This document shows positions 9,831-21,103 of a DNA stretch of 64,000 nucleotides, in pieces. The DNA is from Lysobacter helvus. Its GTDB lineage: Bacteria; Pseudomonadota; Gammaproteobacteria; Xanthomonadales; Xanthomonadaceae. Under the pieces are notes generated by a model that did not search any database, was not told the origin of the DNA, and was given only the letters and a program-made list of their open reading frames with translations. The translations under genes were made by a program, and so were the position numbers. Position 1 is the stretch's first letter. Every line of letters begins with the position of its first letter. The stretch is taken from positions 248,001 through 312,000 of the forward strand of contig NZ_AP024546.1 in assembly GCF_018406645.1 (NCBI RefSeq). The letters are read 5' to 3'.

Positions 9831-11801
9831 TCAGAGGCGGTCTTCCGCGATGTCGACCTGCATGCTCTTGCGCATGTCGTCGATGAAGGCCTTCGCATCG
9901 CCCGTGCCCGCCCACTGCGACAGCTGCTGCTGCCACAACAGGCGATCCTGCAACGACGCTTCGTTCGCGCGGCCCGGCACCACGGCCGTCACCGCGAACA
10001 CCACGGTGCTGCCGTTGCGCAGCGTGGTCTTGCCCGGCGTGGCCTTGCCCATGGCGGGCGCCGGCACGCTGAACATCGCTTCGGTCGTCGCCGGATCCGG
10101 CATCGGCGCACCGCGCTTGAGCTCCGGCGCGTTGACGGCGACGAGTTGTTCCGCCGTGGCGACCTGCGCGAGCGGCGTGCCCGCGCGCACCTTCGCGATC
10201 ATCGCGTCGGCGCGGGCCTGCACGGCCTTCGCCGCGCGTTCGCTGCGGATGGCGGCCACGATCTGCGCACGCACCTGCGCGACCGGCAGGTCGTGCTCCG
10301 GCAGGTGCTGCGTGACGCGCAGGACGACGCTGTGGTTCGGGCCGATTTCGATGAGGTCGCTCGCGGTGCCGTCCTGGATGGCCGATTCCTGGAACGCGGC
10401 GCGCTGCACGGCCGCATTGCCGGCGATGCCGGCGCCGCCACCGCGCGAGAACGGACCGAGCGTCTTGACCGGCAGCTTCATGCTGTCGGCGGCGGCGCGC
10501 AGCGCGGTGGGATTCTTGTAGACCGCATCGATGAACTTCGTGCCGAGGTCGGTGAACGCGTGTTCGCGGTCGGCGTCGGCCTGTTCGCGCGCGAGCTGGT
10601 CGCGCATGTCTTCGAACGAAGCCTGCGAACCTGCCTTGGCTTCGCGCACCAGGATCACGTGGTAGCCGAACTCGGTCTTGACCGGGCCGCGCACTTCGCC
10701 GGGCTGCATCGCGTACACGGCGTCTTCGAACGCCTTGGACGGCATGCCGCCCTTGCCGACCCAACCGAGGTCGCCGCCCTGCGCCTTGCTGATGTTGTCG
10801 TCGGAATCGGCGCGCGCGAGCGCGGCGAAATCCGCACCCGGCACCTTCGCGTCGGCGGCGATCTTCGCGGCCTTCGCTTCGGCGGCCTTCTGCGTGGCGG
10901 CATCGGCGTTGGCCGGCACGGCGACGAGGATGTGCGAGACCAGGCGCTGTTCCTGGCCGGCCAGGCGCGCCTTTTCGTCGGCGTAGCGCTGGCGCAGCGT
11001 CGCTTCGTCGGCCGGCGGCACCGGCATGGACGCGGCGTCGAGTTCGACGTATTCGATGGTCACCTGTTCCGGCGCGCGGTAGGCGCCGCGGTGCGCGCGG
11101 TAGAACGCATCGATTTCCTTGCCGGCGACCGGGCCGGTGTCGGGCGCGGCCGGCGGCAGCTGCACGTAGGTGACCGAACGCTGTTCGCCGGTGAGCGTGA
11201 TCAGGCGATCGACTTCGCTCTTCGTCGCGAATGCGGACTCGGCGAGGCTTTCGGGCAGCAGCGCGACCTTCTCTTCGCGACGCGTTTCGTTCTCGATCTG
11301 CGCTGCGGTCTGGCCGCTGCGCGAGAGTTCGAAGAGGTACCGCTCGCGGCTGAACTTGCCGTCGACCTGGTAGGCCGGCGCCGTCGCGATGGCCTGCGCC
11401 ACGCGGTCGTTCGACACGGCGATGCCCGCGCGGTCGGCGGCCATCTCCAGGACCTTGCGGTCGATCAGCTGGTCGAGCAGTGCGCGCTTGTTCTCGGGCG
11501 TGTCGAATGCGCGCGCGTCGTACTGGTCGCCCATCTGCTGGCGCTGGCGCAAGCGGGCGTTCTCGAACGCCGTGCGGAAATCCTGCGTGCTGATTTCTTC
11601 GCGCTGCCACAGCGTGGACGCCGGCCAGAACGTCGGCGCGCCTTCCCACCACGTGGGCGGGGCTTCGACTTTCGCGGCCCAGGTTTCGGTGCGGCCCTGC
11701 ATGTACTGCTCGACGCCGAAGAACGCGAACGGGATGGTCAGCAGGCCCAGGATCACGGAGGCGATCCAGCCGGAGGTCTTTTCGCGGAGTTTCTGCAGCA
11801 T
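9831..11801 (-). CDS. ppiD: Periplasmic folding chaperone PpiD (peptidyl-prolyl isomerase family)
   Basis: A 656-residue protein anchored in the inner membrane by one N-terminal segment (about residues 13-30, SVILGLLTIPFAFFGVE). A SurA-like N-terminal domain follows and then a parvulin rotamase domain in the middle (GGDLGWVGKGGMPSKAFEDA ... VKTEFGYHVILV). PpiD works at the periplasmic exit of the Sec translocon. The gene lies downstream of hupB across two tRNA genes, the conserved lon-hupB-ppiD order. The C-terminal ~200 residues are alanine-rich and poorly conserved. Confidence 0.93.
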   Translation of the reverse strand: MLQKLREKTSGWIASVILGLLTIPFAFFGVEQYMQGRTETWAAKVEAPPTWWEGAPTFWPASTLWQREEISTQDFRTAFENARLRQRQQMGDQYDARAFDTPENKRALLDQLIDRKVLEMAADRAGIAVSNDRVAQAIATAPAYQVDGKFSRERYLFELSRSGQTAAQIENETRREEKVALLPESLAESAFATKSEVDRLITLTGEQRSVTYVQLPPAAPDTGPVAGKEIDAFYRAHRGAYRAPEQVTIEYVELDAASMPVPPADEATLRQRYADEKARLAGQEQRLVSHILVAVPANADAATQKAAEAKAAKIAADAKVPGADFAALARADSDDNISKAQGGDLGWVGKGGMPSKAFEDAVYAMQPGEVRGPVKTEFGYHVILVREAKAGSQASFEDMRDQLAREQADADREHAFTDLGTKFIDAVYKNPTALRAAADSMKLPVKTLGPFSRGGGAGIAGNAAVQRAAFQESAIQDGTASDLIEIGPNHSVVLRVTQHLPEHDLPVAQVRAQIVAAIRSERAAKAVQARADAMIAKVRAGTPLAQVATAEQLVAVNAPELKRGAPMPDPATTEAMFSVPAPAMGKATPGKTTLRNGSTVVFAVTAVVPGRANEASLQDRLLWQQQLSQWAGTGDAKAFIDDMRKSMQVDIAEDRL

Positions 11802-11889
11802 CTTTGCGGGTGTCGCCTTGGGTGCGAGCCGCGCAGTTTAGCCGCTTCCGGCGCGGTGCGCGGCAGTGGGCGGGCCCGTGGCCCGGGGC

Positions 11890-11920
11890 AAAAAAAAACG
11901 CCCTTGCGGGCGCTTTTTCC
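11890..11920 (-). terminator. Terminator downstream of tRNA-Asp
   Basis: The stem AAGCGCCC / GGGCGTTT is followed on the minus strand by a run of nine T. It ends the tRNA-Val/tRNA-Asp transcript before ppiD. Confidence 0.85.
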
Positions 11921-11929
11921 TGGAACTAG

Positions 11930-12006
11930 TGGCGGAGTGGACGGGACTCGAACCCGCGACCTCCGGCGTGACAGGCCAGCATTCTAACCGACTGAACTAC
12001 CACTCC
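11930..12006 (-). tRNA. tRNA-Asp (anticodon GTC)
   Basis: A 77-nt cloverleaf. The acceptor GGAGTGG pairs with CCACTCC, the anticodon loop is CTGTCAC, the T-arm is GGTTCGAGTCC, and CCA is encoded. Confidence 0.96.
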
Positions 12007-12087
12007 GCGGAGCCCGAAATCATACAGGACGCGTTTTGCGCGATGCAACACTTCGGTGAAAACTTTCCAACGAAACCTGCGACGAGG

Positions 12088-12162
12088 TGGTGGGTGCTGA
12101 GGGGATCGAACCCCCGACCCTCTCCGTGTAAAGGAGACGCTCTACCGCTGAGCTAAGCACCC
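12088..12162 (-). tRNA. tRNA-Val (anticodon TAC)
   Basis: A 75-nt cloverleaf. The acceptor GGGTGCT pairs with AGCACCC, the anticodon loop is TTTACAC giving TAC, and CCA is encoded. It lies 15 nt downstream of hupB and is probably co-transcribed with it and with tRNA-Asp. Confidence 0.96.
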
Positions 12163-12177
12163 GGCCGCGCGGATCCG

Positions 12178-12450
12178 TCAGTTGACCGCATCCTTCAGCG
12201 CCTTGCCGGCTTTGAACGCCGGGTTCATCGAGGCGGCGACCTTGATCGTCTCGCCCGTGCGCGGATTGCGGCCTTCGCGTGCAGCGCGCTGGCGCACGGC
12301 GAACGTGCCGAAGCCCACGACGGTGACGGTATCGCCCTTCTTCAGGGCCTTGGTGATCGCGGCGATGACCGCGTCGACGGCGCGGCCGGCATCGGCCTTC
12401 GTCAGTTCGGCGCCTTCAGCGATGGCATCGATCAATTCGGCTTTGTTCAT
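12178..12450 (-). CDS. hupB: DNA-binding protein HU-beta
   Basis: A 90-residue histone-like protein of typical length. It begins [20 protein letters not shown], has the GFGTF turn (46-50), and carries the DNA-clasping arm [10 protein letters not shown]. It bends and compacts DNA nonspecifically as an HU dimer. It follows lon in the conserved clpX-lon-hupB order. A good sigma-70 promoter lies about 135 bp upstream, so it is probably also transcribed independently of lon. Confidence 0.97.
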   Translation of the reverse strand: MNKAELIDAIAEGAELTKADAGRAVDAVIAAITKALKKGDTVTVVGFGTFAVRQRAAREGRNPRTGETIKVAASMNPAFKAGKALKDAVN

Positions 12451-12583
12451 TGCTTGACTCCCGGATGGAAACGCTTGGATTGCGGGACCGGGACAGCCCG
12501 GTGCGATGCGCGGATTTCGCGCATCGCATCGATGAAGGTCCCCGGTCGACGATGCCTTGGCGCGAGACGCGGCTTCGGCGGAC

Positions 12584-12619
12584 GCGGGTCGTTATACCAG
12601 CGGGGTTTTTCAGTGGCAA
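12584..12619 (-). promoter_or_regulatory. Sigma-70 type promoter for hupB
   Basis: Read on the minus strand, TTGCCA (12619-12614) is followed after exactly 17 bp by TATAAC (12596-12591). This is a near-consensus -35/-10 pair and would start transcription near 12584, about 134 nt before the hupB ATG. It lies in the 176-bp gap between lon and hupB. Confidence 0.65.
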
Positions 12620-12626
12620 CGAAGAA

Positions 12627-15047
12627 TCAGTGCGTGATGTCCGGCTGTGCGGCCGGCGGTTCCGGCTCCACGACCGGCACCCCACCCACGCTGCCGGCCG
12701 TGCTGGGGGCCAGCGGACGTTCGAGCGCGATGTCCAGGACCTCGTCGATCCAGCGCACCGGGACCAGCTTCATGGCCTGCGTGACCGACTTGGGGAGGTC
12801 CGCCAGGTCCTTCCGGTTCTCCTCCGGGATGATCACGGTGCGGATGCCGCCGCGCATGGCCGCCAGCAATTTCTCCTTGAGGCCGCCGATGCCCAGCACC
12901 TTGCCGCGCAGCGTGATCTCGCCCGTCATGGCGACGTCGTTCTTGACCGGGATCTTCGTGAGCGTGGACACGAGCGCCGTGGCCATCGCGATGCCGGCCG
13001 ACGGACCGTCCTTCGGTGTCGCGCCTTCGGGCACGTGCAGGTGGACGTCGAAACGCGTCAGGAAATCCAGGTCGATGCCGAAGCGCTCGGTGCGCGCGCG
13101 CACGACCGACAGCGCGGCCGACGCCGATTCCTTCATGACGTCGCCCAGCTGGCCGGTGAGGATCAGCTGGCCCTTGCCCGGCACCAGCGTGGATTCGATC
13201 TGCAGCAGGTCGCCGCCGACTTCCGTCCACGCCAAGCCCGTGACCAGGCCGATTTCGTTTTCCGCTTCCGCGCGGCCGTAGTCGAAGCGGCGCACGCCGA
13301 GGAACTTGTCGAGGTTCTTGCCGCTGACGTTGACCGCGCCGGCCTTCTTCTTGGTCGGGCCGGCGAGCGCGAGTTCCTTGACGACCTTGCGCGAGATCTT
13401 CGCCAGTTCGCGCTCGAGGTTGCGCACGCCGGATTCGCGCGTGTAGTAGCGCACGATGTCGCGGATGGCGCTCTCGGAAATCTTGAGCTCCTCGGGCTTC
13501 AGGCCATTGGCCTTGAGCTGCTTGGGCACGAGGTAGCGCATCGCGATGTTGAGCTTTTCTTCCTCGGTGTAACCGGGGATGCGGATGACTTCCATGCGGT
13601 CCAGCAACGGGCCCGGGATGTTGAGCGAGTTGGACGTCGCCACGAACATCACTTCGCTCAGGTCGAGGTCGACTTCGAGGTAGTGGTCGTTGAAGGAGTG
13701 GTTCTGCTCCGGGTCCAGCACTTCGAGCAGCGCGGACGAGGGATCGCCGCGGAAGTCCATCGACATCTTGTCGATTTCGTCGAGCACGAACAGCGGGTTC
13801 TTGCTGCCGACCTTGTTGAGGTTCTGCACGATGCGGCCCGGCATCGAACCGACGTACGTGCGGCGATGGCCGCGGATCTCGGCTTCGTCGCGCACGCCGC
13901 CGAGCGACATGCGCACGAACTTGCGATTCGTCGCCTTGGCGATCGACTGGCCCAGCGAGGTCTTGCCCACGCCCGGCGGGCCGACGAGGCACAGGATCGG
14001 GCCCTTGAGCTTCTGCACGCGCGCCTGCACGGCGAGGTATTCGAGGATGCGTTCCTTGACGCGCTCCAGGCCGTAGTGATCGGCGTCGAGCACGTCCTGC
14101 GCCACCTTCAGGTCCTTGCGGACCTTGGTGCGCTTCTTCCACGGCACGCCCAGCAGCCAGTCCAGGTAATTGCGCACGACGGCGGCTTCGGCCGACATCG
14201 GCGACATCTGCTTGAGCTTGCCCATCTCCGCGCGCGCCTTGGCCTCCACGGCCTTGGGCATGCCGGCTTCGGCGATCTTGCGCGCGAGTTCGTCCAGGTC
14301 GTTCGGCGCGTCGTCGATCTCGCCGAGTTCCTTCTGGATCGCCTTCATCTGTTCGTTGAGGTAGTACTCGCGCTGGCTCTTCTCCATCTGCGACTTCACG
14401 CGGCCGCGGATGCGCTTCTCGAGCTGCTGCACGTCGATCTCGCCGTCGACCAGGCCGACGAGGAGTTCGAGGCGGCCGCCGATGTCCAGCGTTTCGAGCA
14501 GCTTCTGCTTGTCGGCCATGCGCACGCCGAGGTGCGCGGCGATGGTGTCGGCCAGGCGGCTGGGATCATCGATGCCGCTGAGCGTCTGCAGCAGTTCCGG
14601 CGGCAGCTTGCGATTCGTCTTGACGTACTGCTCGAACAACGACATCAGCGAACGCGCGACCGCTTCGACTTCGCGCGTTTCGCGCGCGGATTCGGAATCG
14701 ACGACGGTGCCCTTGCCGGACAACGCGCCGTCCTTCTCTTCGACATCGGTGACGCGCGAACGCGACAAGCCTTCGACGAGGACCTTGATCGTGCCGTCGG
14801 GAAGCTTCAGCAACTGCAGCACCTGCGCGAGCGTGCCGATCTCGTGCAGATCCTTCGCACCCGGCGCGTCGGTGTCGGCGGACTTCTGCGCGACCAGCAG
14901 GATGCGCTTGTCGGCTTCCATCGCCATGTCGAGCGCGCGAATCGACTTATCGCGCCCGACGAACAACGGAATGACCATGTGCGGAAACACCACGACATCG
15001 CGCAGCGGCAGCACCGGCAGGTCGAAGGTTTCGGCGGTTGCGGTCAT
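12627..15047 (-). CDS. lon: ATP-dependent protease La (Lon)
   Basis: An 806-residue soluble AAA+ serine protease that degrades misfolded and regulatory proteins. It contains the N-terminal substrate domain (from [15 protein letters not shown]), a Walker A at 356-363 (GPPGVGKT), and the C-terminal protease domain with the Ser-Lys dyad at S683 (DGPSAG) and K726 (GGLKEK). The C-terminus has an alanine/proline-rich tail of about 25 residues past the usual end. The position between clpX and hupB is the conserved one. Confidence 0.97.
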   Translation of the reverse strand: MTATAETFDLPVLPLRDVVVFPHMVIPLFVGRDKSIRALDMAMEADKRILLVAQKSADTDAPGAKDLHEIGTLAQVLQLLKLPDGTIKVLVEGLSRSRVTDVEEKDGALSGKGTVVDSESARETREVEAVARSLMSLFEQYVKTNRKLPPELLQTLSGIDDPSRLADTIAAHLGVRMADKQKLLETLDIGGRLELLVGLVDGEIDVQQLEKRIRGRVKSQMEKSQREYYLNEQMKAIQKELGEIDDAPNDLDELARKIAEAGMPKAVEAKARAEMGKLKQMSPMSAEAAVVRNYLDWLLGVPWKKRTKVRKDLKVAQDVLDADHYGLERVKERILEYLAVQARVQKLKGPILCLVGPPGVGKTSLGQSIAKATNRKFVRMSLGGVRDEAEIRGHRRTYVGSMPGRIVQNLNKVGSKNPLFVLDEIDKMSMDFRGDPSSALLEVLDPEQNHSFNDHYLEVDLDLSEVMFVATSNSLNIPGPLLDRMEVIRIPGYTEEEKLNIAMRYLVPKQLKANGLKPEELKISESAIRDIVRYYTRESGVRNLERELAKISRKVVKELALAGPTKKKAGAVNVSGKNLDKFLGVRRFDYGRAEAENEIGLVTGLAWTEVGGDLLQIESTLVPGKGQLILTGQLGDVMKESASAALSVVRARTERFGIDLDFLTRFDVHLHVPEGATPKDGPSAGIAMATALVSTLTKIPVKNDVAMTGEITLRGKVLGIGGLKEKLLAAMRGGIRTVIIPEENRKDLADLPKSVTQAMKLVPVRWIDEVLDIALERPLAPSTAGSVGGVPVVEPEPPAAQPDITH

Positions 15048-15350
15048 GGGTTCTCCAGGTGGTTCGAGGGGTGCGGCACGTGCCAGACCTTACGGGCCGG
15101 CGGGTCAATGCGATGCGCAGGGCGACCGCAGCCACGGTTATGGGGCGTGGGCCCAAGGGATGCAAGCGCCCGCACGTGCAAGCGTGATGGCGCGCGAAGC
15201 CAGCTATGTGAAACAGCGGCTTGCCGCGCGGATGGCGGCGATCTTCGGCGAACGTGCTCGGGGCGGCCGACCCATGCGGGCGGCCGTGGCCGGGGGCCCG
15301 CCGACGGGCGGGCGGCGGCTGCGCCGGGCGGTGGTGCCCGGCGGTTGCGC
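15048..15350. other. 303-bp non-coding gap between clpX and lon
   Basis: No gene is supported here. The clpX-proximal 80 bp is extremely GC-rich with overlapping short inverted repeats (for example GCCCGC / GCGGGC around 15295-15312) that may act as a weak terminator, but it has no T-run. The lon-proximal part must hold the lon promoter; I could not pick one with confidence. Confidence 0.5.
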
Positions 15351-16637
<1,287 letters not shown>

Positions 16638-16755
16638 TCCCCACACCTGCTGCGGCCACTCGGAAGCGGCCCGAGAATAGCATTCGCGGCCCGGATTGCC
16701 ACCGAGCCGGTCATGCCGGACAAAATAGGTTCCAAGTGCTGTCTGGCCAGGGGGC

Positions 16756-17382
16756 TCAGGCGGCCTGGATCGAGTCTTCGGGGCGCCGCTCGAGGACGGA
16801 GTCCACGAGGCCGTATTCACGTGCAGCTTCGGCGCTCTTGAAGTTGTCGCGCTCGGTGTCCCGGGCGATGGTTTCGAGGGCCTGGCCGGTGTGCTTGGAC
16901 AGGATCTCGTTGAGGCGCTGGCGCAGGGTCAGGATTTCACGGGCATGGATGTCGATGTCCGTGGCCTGGCCCTGGAAGCCGCCGAGCGGCTGGTGGATCA
17001 TCACGCGCGAGTTGGGCAGCGCATACCGCTTGCCCTTGGCGCCCGAGGCGAGCAGCAGGGCGCCCATCGAGGCAGCCTGGCCGACGCAGATCGTGCTCAC
17101 GTCGGGCTTGATGTACTGCATGGTGTCGTAGATGGCCATGCCCGCCGTGACGATGCCGCCCGGCGAGTTGATGTACAGGCTGATGTCCTTTTCGGGGTTT
17201 TCGGCCTCGAGGAAGAGCATCTGCGCGACGATCACGTTGGCCACGTGGTCGTCGATGCCGCCCACGAGGAAGATCACCCGCTCCTTGAGCAACCGCGAAT
17301 AGATGTCGTACGCGCGCTCGCCGCGGCTGGTCTGTTCGACCACCATCGGCACGAGGTTCAGGGCTTTCGTTTCGTGGCTCAT
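16756..17382 (-). CDS. clpP: ATP-dependent Clp protease proteolytic subunit
   Basis: A 208-residue serine protease that forms the tetradecameric barrel partnered with ClpX. The triad matches E. coli positions: S105 in [11 protein letters not shown]130 in MIHQPLGG and D179 in ERDNFKSA. The usual short N-terminal propeptide is included. It starts 34 nt after the end of tig on the same strand, so tig-clpP are probably one transcript. Confidence 0.97.
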   Translation of the reverse strand: MSHETKALNLVPMVVEQTSRGERAYDIYSRLLKERVIFLVGGIDDHVANVIVAQMLFLEAENPEKDISLYINSPGGIVTAGMAIYDTMQYIKPDVSTICVGQAASMGALLLASGAKGKRYALPNSRVMIHQPLGGFQGQATDIDIHAREILTLRQRLNEILSKHTGQALETIARDTERDNFKSAEAAREYGLVDSVLERRPEDSIQAA

Positions 17383-17416
17383 GTCGTCTCTGTTGTTCGG
17401 TAGGGGCGCGACCAGC

Positions 17417-18712
17417 TTACTGCCGGATCGCGTCCTGGAAGGATAGCCCCTGCTCCGTGTGCTGGGCGCGCTCGGCGATCCAGTCGATCACCTGCTCTTC
17501 CATCACGCGGTTCTGCAGTCCGGACATGAGCTGGGGATCGTTGCGATACAACTCAATGACCTGCTCCGGCTCTTCGTACGTGCTGGCGATGAGGCGCATC
17601 GTCTCGTTCAGTCGCTTGGGCTCGAGCTTGAGCTCGTTGCGGCGCGCGATCTCGCCGACCAGCAGGGCCACCAGCACGCGCTTGCGCGCGGCGTCCATGA
17701 ACGGGCCCGGCGCCGGGTCGAAGTTCTGGCCCTGGCGGCGGGCCTGCTCGACCATGCCGGCGGCCATCGAACGGGCTTCGTTCTCGACCAGGCGCGGCGG
17801 CATCTCGACGTGGCTGTAGGCGGCGATGAGCTGCTCGCCCACTTCCTTGCGCAGGCGCTGCATCAGCGCGCCCTTGAGCTCGCGCTCCAGGTTGCTGCGG
17901 ATCTCGGTGCGGAACTGGTCCGGATCACCCGACTTGACGCCGAAGCTGCGGATGAACGCACCGTCGACTTCCGGCAGCACCGGCTCGGACACCTCGAGCA
18001 CGTGCATGTGGACCTTCACCGTCTTGCCGGCGAATTCCGTGATGCGCCAGTCTTCCGGGAACGCGACCTCCACGTCCTTCTCGTCGCCCGGCGCCATGCC
18101 GATGACGGCTTCCTCGAGCTGCTGCAGCATCGCGTTGGAACCCACGACGGTGCTGCCCTTCTCGGCGCCCTCGGCCGGGCGGCGCACGCCGTCGACCTCG
18201 GAATAGTTTTCCATCGTGACCAGGTCGTTCGCCTTGGCGCCGCGCTCCACGCGCGTCCAGCTCTGGCGCTGCATGCGCAGGTTGTCGATCATCTTGTCGA
18301 TGTCTTCATCGCCCACTTCGGCGGTGTTGCGCACCACCTGCAGCTTCTCGACCTCGATGTCGCCGAAGTCCGGCACCACTTCGAACGTGGCGACGTAGGC
18401 CAGCTCGCCCTCGCCCGCAGCGTCGGCGCTCTGCTCGATCTGCGGGTTGCCCGCCAGGCGCAGCGCGTTTTCGCGGATGGCGCTGTCGAAGCTTTCGCGC
18501 AGCATGCCGTCGAGGATCTCGGCGCGCACCTGCGTGCCGTAGCGCTGCTCGATCACCTTGGTGGGCACCTTGCCGGGGCGGAAGCCCTTGATGCGTGCGG
18601 TGCGCGCGATCTCGCGCAGGCGGCCGCCGACCTGGGTGTCGATCCGTTCCGCCGGCAGGCGGAAGGTCATGCGGCGCTCGAGGTTGCCAAGGGTTTCGAC
18701 CGAGACTTGCAT
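17417..18712 (-). CDS. tig: Trigger factor
   Basis: The 431 residues start at the ATG ending at 18712 ([15 protein letters not shown]). This is the ribosome-associated chaperone that meets nascent chains at the exit tunnel. The ribosome-binding signature GFRPGKVP falls exactly at residues 43-50 as in E. coli. The FKBP-type isomerase domain lies in the middle (around [14 protein letters not shown]), with the helical C-terminal domain around it. It heads the tig-clpP-clpX-lon-hupB block. Confidence 0.96.
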   Translation of the reverse strand: MQVSVETLGNLERRMTFRLPAERIDTQVGGRLREIARTARIKGFRPGKVPTKVIEQRYGTQVRAEILDGMLRESFDSAIRENALRLAGNPQIEQSADAAGEGELAYVATFEVVPDFGDIEVEKLQVVRNTAEVGDEDIDKMIDNLRMQRQSWTRVERGAKANDLVTMENYSEVDGVRRPAEGAEKGSTVVGSNAMLQQLEEAVIGMAPGDEKDVEVAFPEDWRITEFAGKTVKVHMHVLEVSEPVLPEVDGAFIRSFGVKSGDPDQFRTEIRSNLERELKGALMQRLRKEVGEQLIAAYSHVEMPPRLVENEARSMAAGMVEQARRQGQNFDPAPGPFMDAARKRVLVALLVGEIARRNELKLEPKRLNETMRLIASTYEEPEQVIELYRNDPQLMSGLQNRVMEEQVIDWIAERAQHTEQGLSFQDAIRQ

Positions 18713-18843
18713 CTGCTGGGAACTCTTTATCTGAAGGGAGAAGGCCCGGGGCTGCGAGGCCCCCGGCGGAACGCGGTAGTTTGGCCGAAGTCGGGACCGC
18801 CCGCCACCGGCGCGTCGGGCAACGGGCACCGGGCCCGCGTGAA

Positions 18844-18925
18844 TGCGAAAGGCGGGACTCGAACCCGCACGCCTTGCGGCGCTGGAACCTAAATCCAGTG
18901 CGTCTACCAGTTCCGCCACTTTCGC
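18844..18925 (-). tRNA. tRNA-Leu (anticodon TAG), CCA not encoded
   Basis: A class II tRNA with a long variable arm. The acceptor GCGAAAG pairs with CTTTCGC, the anticodon loop is ATTTAGG giving TAG, and the T-arm is GGTTCGAGTCC. The discriminator A is followed by TTC rather than CCA, unlike the other seven tRNA genes here. Confidence 0.94.
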
Positions 18926-18950
18926 GTGGGCGGCATTGTGCCCTTCCGGA

Positions 18951-18984
18951 AAGAAAAAGGCCCCTGGCGTTTCCGCCAGGGGCC
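18951..18984 (-). terminator. Terminator downstream of tRNA-Lys
   Basis: The stem GGCCCCTGGCG / CGCCAGGGGCC with a 4-nt loop is followed on the minus strand by TTTTTCTTT. It separates tRNA-Lys from tRNA-Leu. Confidence 0.85.
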
Positions 18985-18992
18985 CCTCGGAT

Positions 18993-19068
18993 TGGTGGGC
19001 CGTCAAGGATTCGAACCTTGGACCTATTGATTAAGAGTCAACTGCTCTACCAACTGAGCTAACGGCCC
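18993..19068 (-). tRNA. tRNA-Lys (anticodon CTT)
   Basis: A 76-nt cloverleaf. The acceptor GGGCCGT pairs with ACGGCCC, the anticodon loop is CTCTTAA giving CTT, and CCA is encoded. Confidence 0.96.
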
Positions 19069-19110
19069 GAGCGGCGCGCATTGTAATCAATGCAGCCGAT
19101 AAAACGAAAG

Positions 19111-19187
19111 TGGGGTGGCTGAGGGGACTCGAACCCCCGACAACTGGAATCACAATCCAGGACTCTAACCAACTGAGCTACAGCCAC
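19111..19187 (-). tRNA. tRNA-His (anticodon GTG)
   Basis: A 77-nt cloverleaf. The acceptor GTGGCTG pairs with CAGCCAC, the anticodon loop is TTGTGAT, and CCA is encoded. The base before position 1 is G, opposite a C discriminator, as expected for the G-1 of tRNA-His. Confidence 0.96.
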
Positions 19188-19392
19188 CATTGAAGCACCG
19201 GACGCAAGCGCGCGAACGGCCGGCTATTTTTCAGGACTCCACCCCGCGATGCAAGCGCCGCGCGCGCCGGATGCGCCCCGATGAACGCCAGCAGGCGTGA
19301 AACGCGGCAAATGCGAGGGATCAGGCGCTTCTCACGTCGCTGCGATCACCTCGTCACTAACTTCGGGCGACGCCAATCCCCCGGAGCCGCCC

Positions 19393-20565
19393 ATGTCCGT
19401 TCGCCCGCATCCGCTGTCGCTCGTCATTGCTGCATTGCTTGCGACCACCGCATGCCATCGATCGGACGAAGCCGCCACGACCGCACCCACCGCGGCACCC
19501 GCACCGGCGACCACGGTCGGCGCGGTTCCGACGCAGGCGCAGGCAGATCCGCAGATGCAGGCGGTCCTCGACCAACTCGCGAAGCTCGGCGGAAAGCCGG
19601 TCGAAACGCTCACCGCCGTGGAGGCGCGCAAGCAACCCTCGCCCGCCGACGCGGTGAAAGCTTTGCTTGAATCGCAAGGCAAGCCGACCACGCCCGAAGC
19701 GGTGGCGAAGGTCGAAAACCGCACGTTCCCCGGCCCGGGCGGCGCCGTGCCGATCCGCATCTACACGCCCGAAGGCAAGGGCCCGATGCCTGTAGTGCTC
19801 TACATCCACGGGGGTGGCTGGGTGATTGCCGACCTCGACACCTACGACGCAAGCCCGCGCGCAATCGCCAACGCAGCCAAGGCGATCGTCGTGTCCACGC
19901 ACTACCGCCAGGGCCCGGAGCACCTGTTCCCCGCCGCGCACGACGACACCCTCGCCGCCTACGAATGGCTGCTGAAGAACGCCGCGAAACTCGGCGGCGA
20001 CCCGAAGCGCATCGCGCTGGTCGGCGAAAGCGCCGGCGGCAACATGGCCGCCGACATCGCCATCGCCGCGCGCGACAAGGGCCTCCAGGCCCCGCTCCAC
20101 CAGGTCCTCGTGTACCCGGTGGCGGACAAGGCCATGGATTCGCCCTCCTACCTCGAGAACGCGAACGCCAAGCCGCTGAACAAGCCGATGATGGAATGGT
20201 TCGCGAAGAACTACCTCGGCGACCCGGCCAAGGCGGCCGATCCGCGCATTTCGCTCGTCGACCAGCCCAACCTCGCCGGCCTGCCGCCGGCCACCATCAT
20301 CCTTGCGCAGATCGACCCGCTGCGCAGCGGCGGCGAGAAGCTGGCCGAAAAACTGCAGGCCGCCGGCGTGCCGGTGACCGTGCAGCGCTACGACGGCGTG
20401 GCGCACGAGTTCTTCGGCATGGGCGCGGTGGTGGACAAGGCGAAACAGGCGCAGCAACTGGCGGGCGCGGAGTTGCGGAAGGCGTTCGAGGCAGGCGCGC
20501 CTGCATCCGCGGCCACCTCGATGCCGGCCCCGGCCACGACTGTCGCCCCCGCGAAATCAAATTGA
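19393..20565 (+). CDS. Alpha/beta-hydrolase fold-3 esterase, probable lipoprotein or periplasmic
   Basis: The 390 residues start at the ATG at 19393, which opens a signal sequence (MSVRPHPLSLVIAALLATTAC) with a possible lipidation Cys at 21. About 95 residues of Ala/Thr/Pro-rich linker follow before the hydrolase domain. It has the hormone-sensitive-lipase family motifs: oxyanion HGGGW, nucleophile GESAGG, acid in AQIDPLRS and His in GVAHEFFGM. It therefore hydrolyses small esters, probably outside the cytoplasm; the substrate is unknown. A Thr/Ala/Pro-rich tail follows the domain. The lipobox is weak, so lipidation is uncertain. Confidence 0.85.
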   Translation: MSVRPHPLSLVIAALLATTACHRSDEAATTAPTAAPAPATTVGAVPTQAQADPQMQAVLDQLAKLGGKPVETLTAVEARKQPSPADAVKALLESQGKPTTPEAVAKVENRTFPGPGGAVPIRIYTPEGKGPMPVVLYIHGGGWVIADLDTYDASPRAIANAAKAIVVSTHYRQGPEHLFPAAHDDTLAAYEWLLKNAAKLGGDPKRIALVGESAGGNMAADIAIAARDKGLQAPLHQVLVYPVADKAMDSPSYLENANAKPLNKPMMEWFAKNYLGDPAKAADPRISLVDQPNLAGLPPATIILAQIDPLRSGGEKLAEKLQAAGVPVTVQRYDGVAHEFFGMGAVVDKAKQAQQLAGAELRKAFEAGAPASAATSMPAPATTVAPAKSN

Positions 20566-20650
20566 CCGGAAAACGCGGGAGATTGCCGCTTCCGCCGTGG
20601 CTTGCCGTTGACCCTGCACAAGGACCCCACAGCCCGAGGATCGACCGGAT

Positions 20651-20920
20651 ATGCAGGAAGCTTCGCTACGCGTACGCACCACAGGTTCGTTTTCGGCCGC
20701 CGAACTCACGGGCGACTACAGCGGATCGCGCTACGCCTTCGCGCGACGCCTGGGCGAGGCCTCGGCGCCCATCAGCTCCGACACGTGGATCGAGGTCCAG
20801 CCGATCTTCCAGGACCTGTGGGTGGGCGGCGAAGGCGAACTGTCGTGGGAAGAAGCCCGTCCCGCCATCTTCCATGGCTGGCGCGCGAGCAAGCGCGTGC
20901 TGGGACGCAAGGTGGGCTGA
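20651..20920 (+). CDS. Small protein of unknown function
   Basis: An 89-residue ORF (starts MQEASLRVRTTGSFSAAELT) with normal high-GC codon use and no signal peptide or membrane segment. It is rich in Trp and acidic residues in the C-terminal half (SSDTWIEVQPIFQDLWVGG ... ELSWEEARPAIFHGW). I recognise no family. It sits between the esterase and the left boundary of the tRNA-Arg island and ends 5 bp before the 47-bp repeat. It looks like a real gene because the opposite strand and other frames give less convincing proteins. Confidence 0.55.
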   Translation: MQEASLRVRTTGSFSAAELTGDYSGSRYAFARRLGEASAPISSDTWIEVQPIFQDLWVGGEGELSWEEARPAIFHGWRASKRVLGRKVG

Positions 20921-20925
20921 GAGGC

Positions 20926-20972
20926 TGGCGCGCCCGACAGGACTCGAACCTGTAACCGCCGGCTTAGAAGGC
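20926..20972. repeat. 47-bp partial copy of tRNA-Arg 3' part (distal attachment site of the island)
   Basis: This stretch is identical, base for base, to 23741-23787, the part of tRNA-Arg from the anticodon stem through CCA. The remaining 5' part of the tRNA is missing and the sequence diverges immediately after AGAAGGC. A tRNA 3' end duplicated in direct orientation on the far side of foreign-looking DNA is the standard mark left by tyrosine-recombinase integration. The two copies are 2,815 bp apart. Confidence 0.85.
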
Positions 20973-21013
20973 AGAAAAACTCTGGCGCTGAATCAATAAC
21001 TTAGTGCAGTTAT

Positions 21014-21027
21014 TTTTCAGGAGCCGG
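21014..21027 (+). repeat. TTTTCAGGAG motif, copy 1 (possible recombinase arm site)
   Basis: TTTTCAGGAGCCGG, about 42 bp inside the left 47-bp repeat. The same motif recurs at 21067 and 23684 in the same orientation. Confidence 0.4.
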
Positions 21028-21066
21028 CCTCGTGAAACTCGCACCACTGCGCGGTGGGCCACTGAA

Positions 21067-21080
21067 TTTTCAGGAGGCTC
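21067..21080 (+). repeat. TTTTCAGGAG motif, copy 2
   Basis: TTTTCAGGAGGCTC, about 95 bp inside the left repeat. It shares AATTTTCAGGAGG with copy 3. Confidence 0.4.
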
Positions 21081-21103
21081 AGCAGCGCCTGGGCCGAAAC
21101 GAG

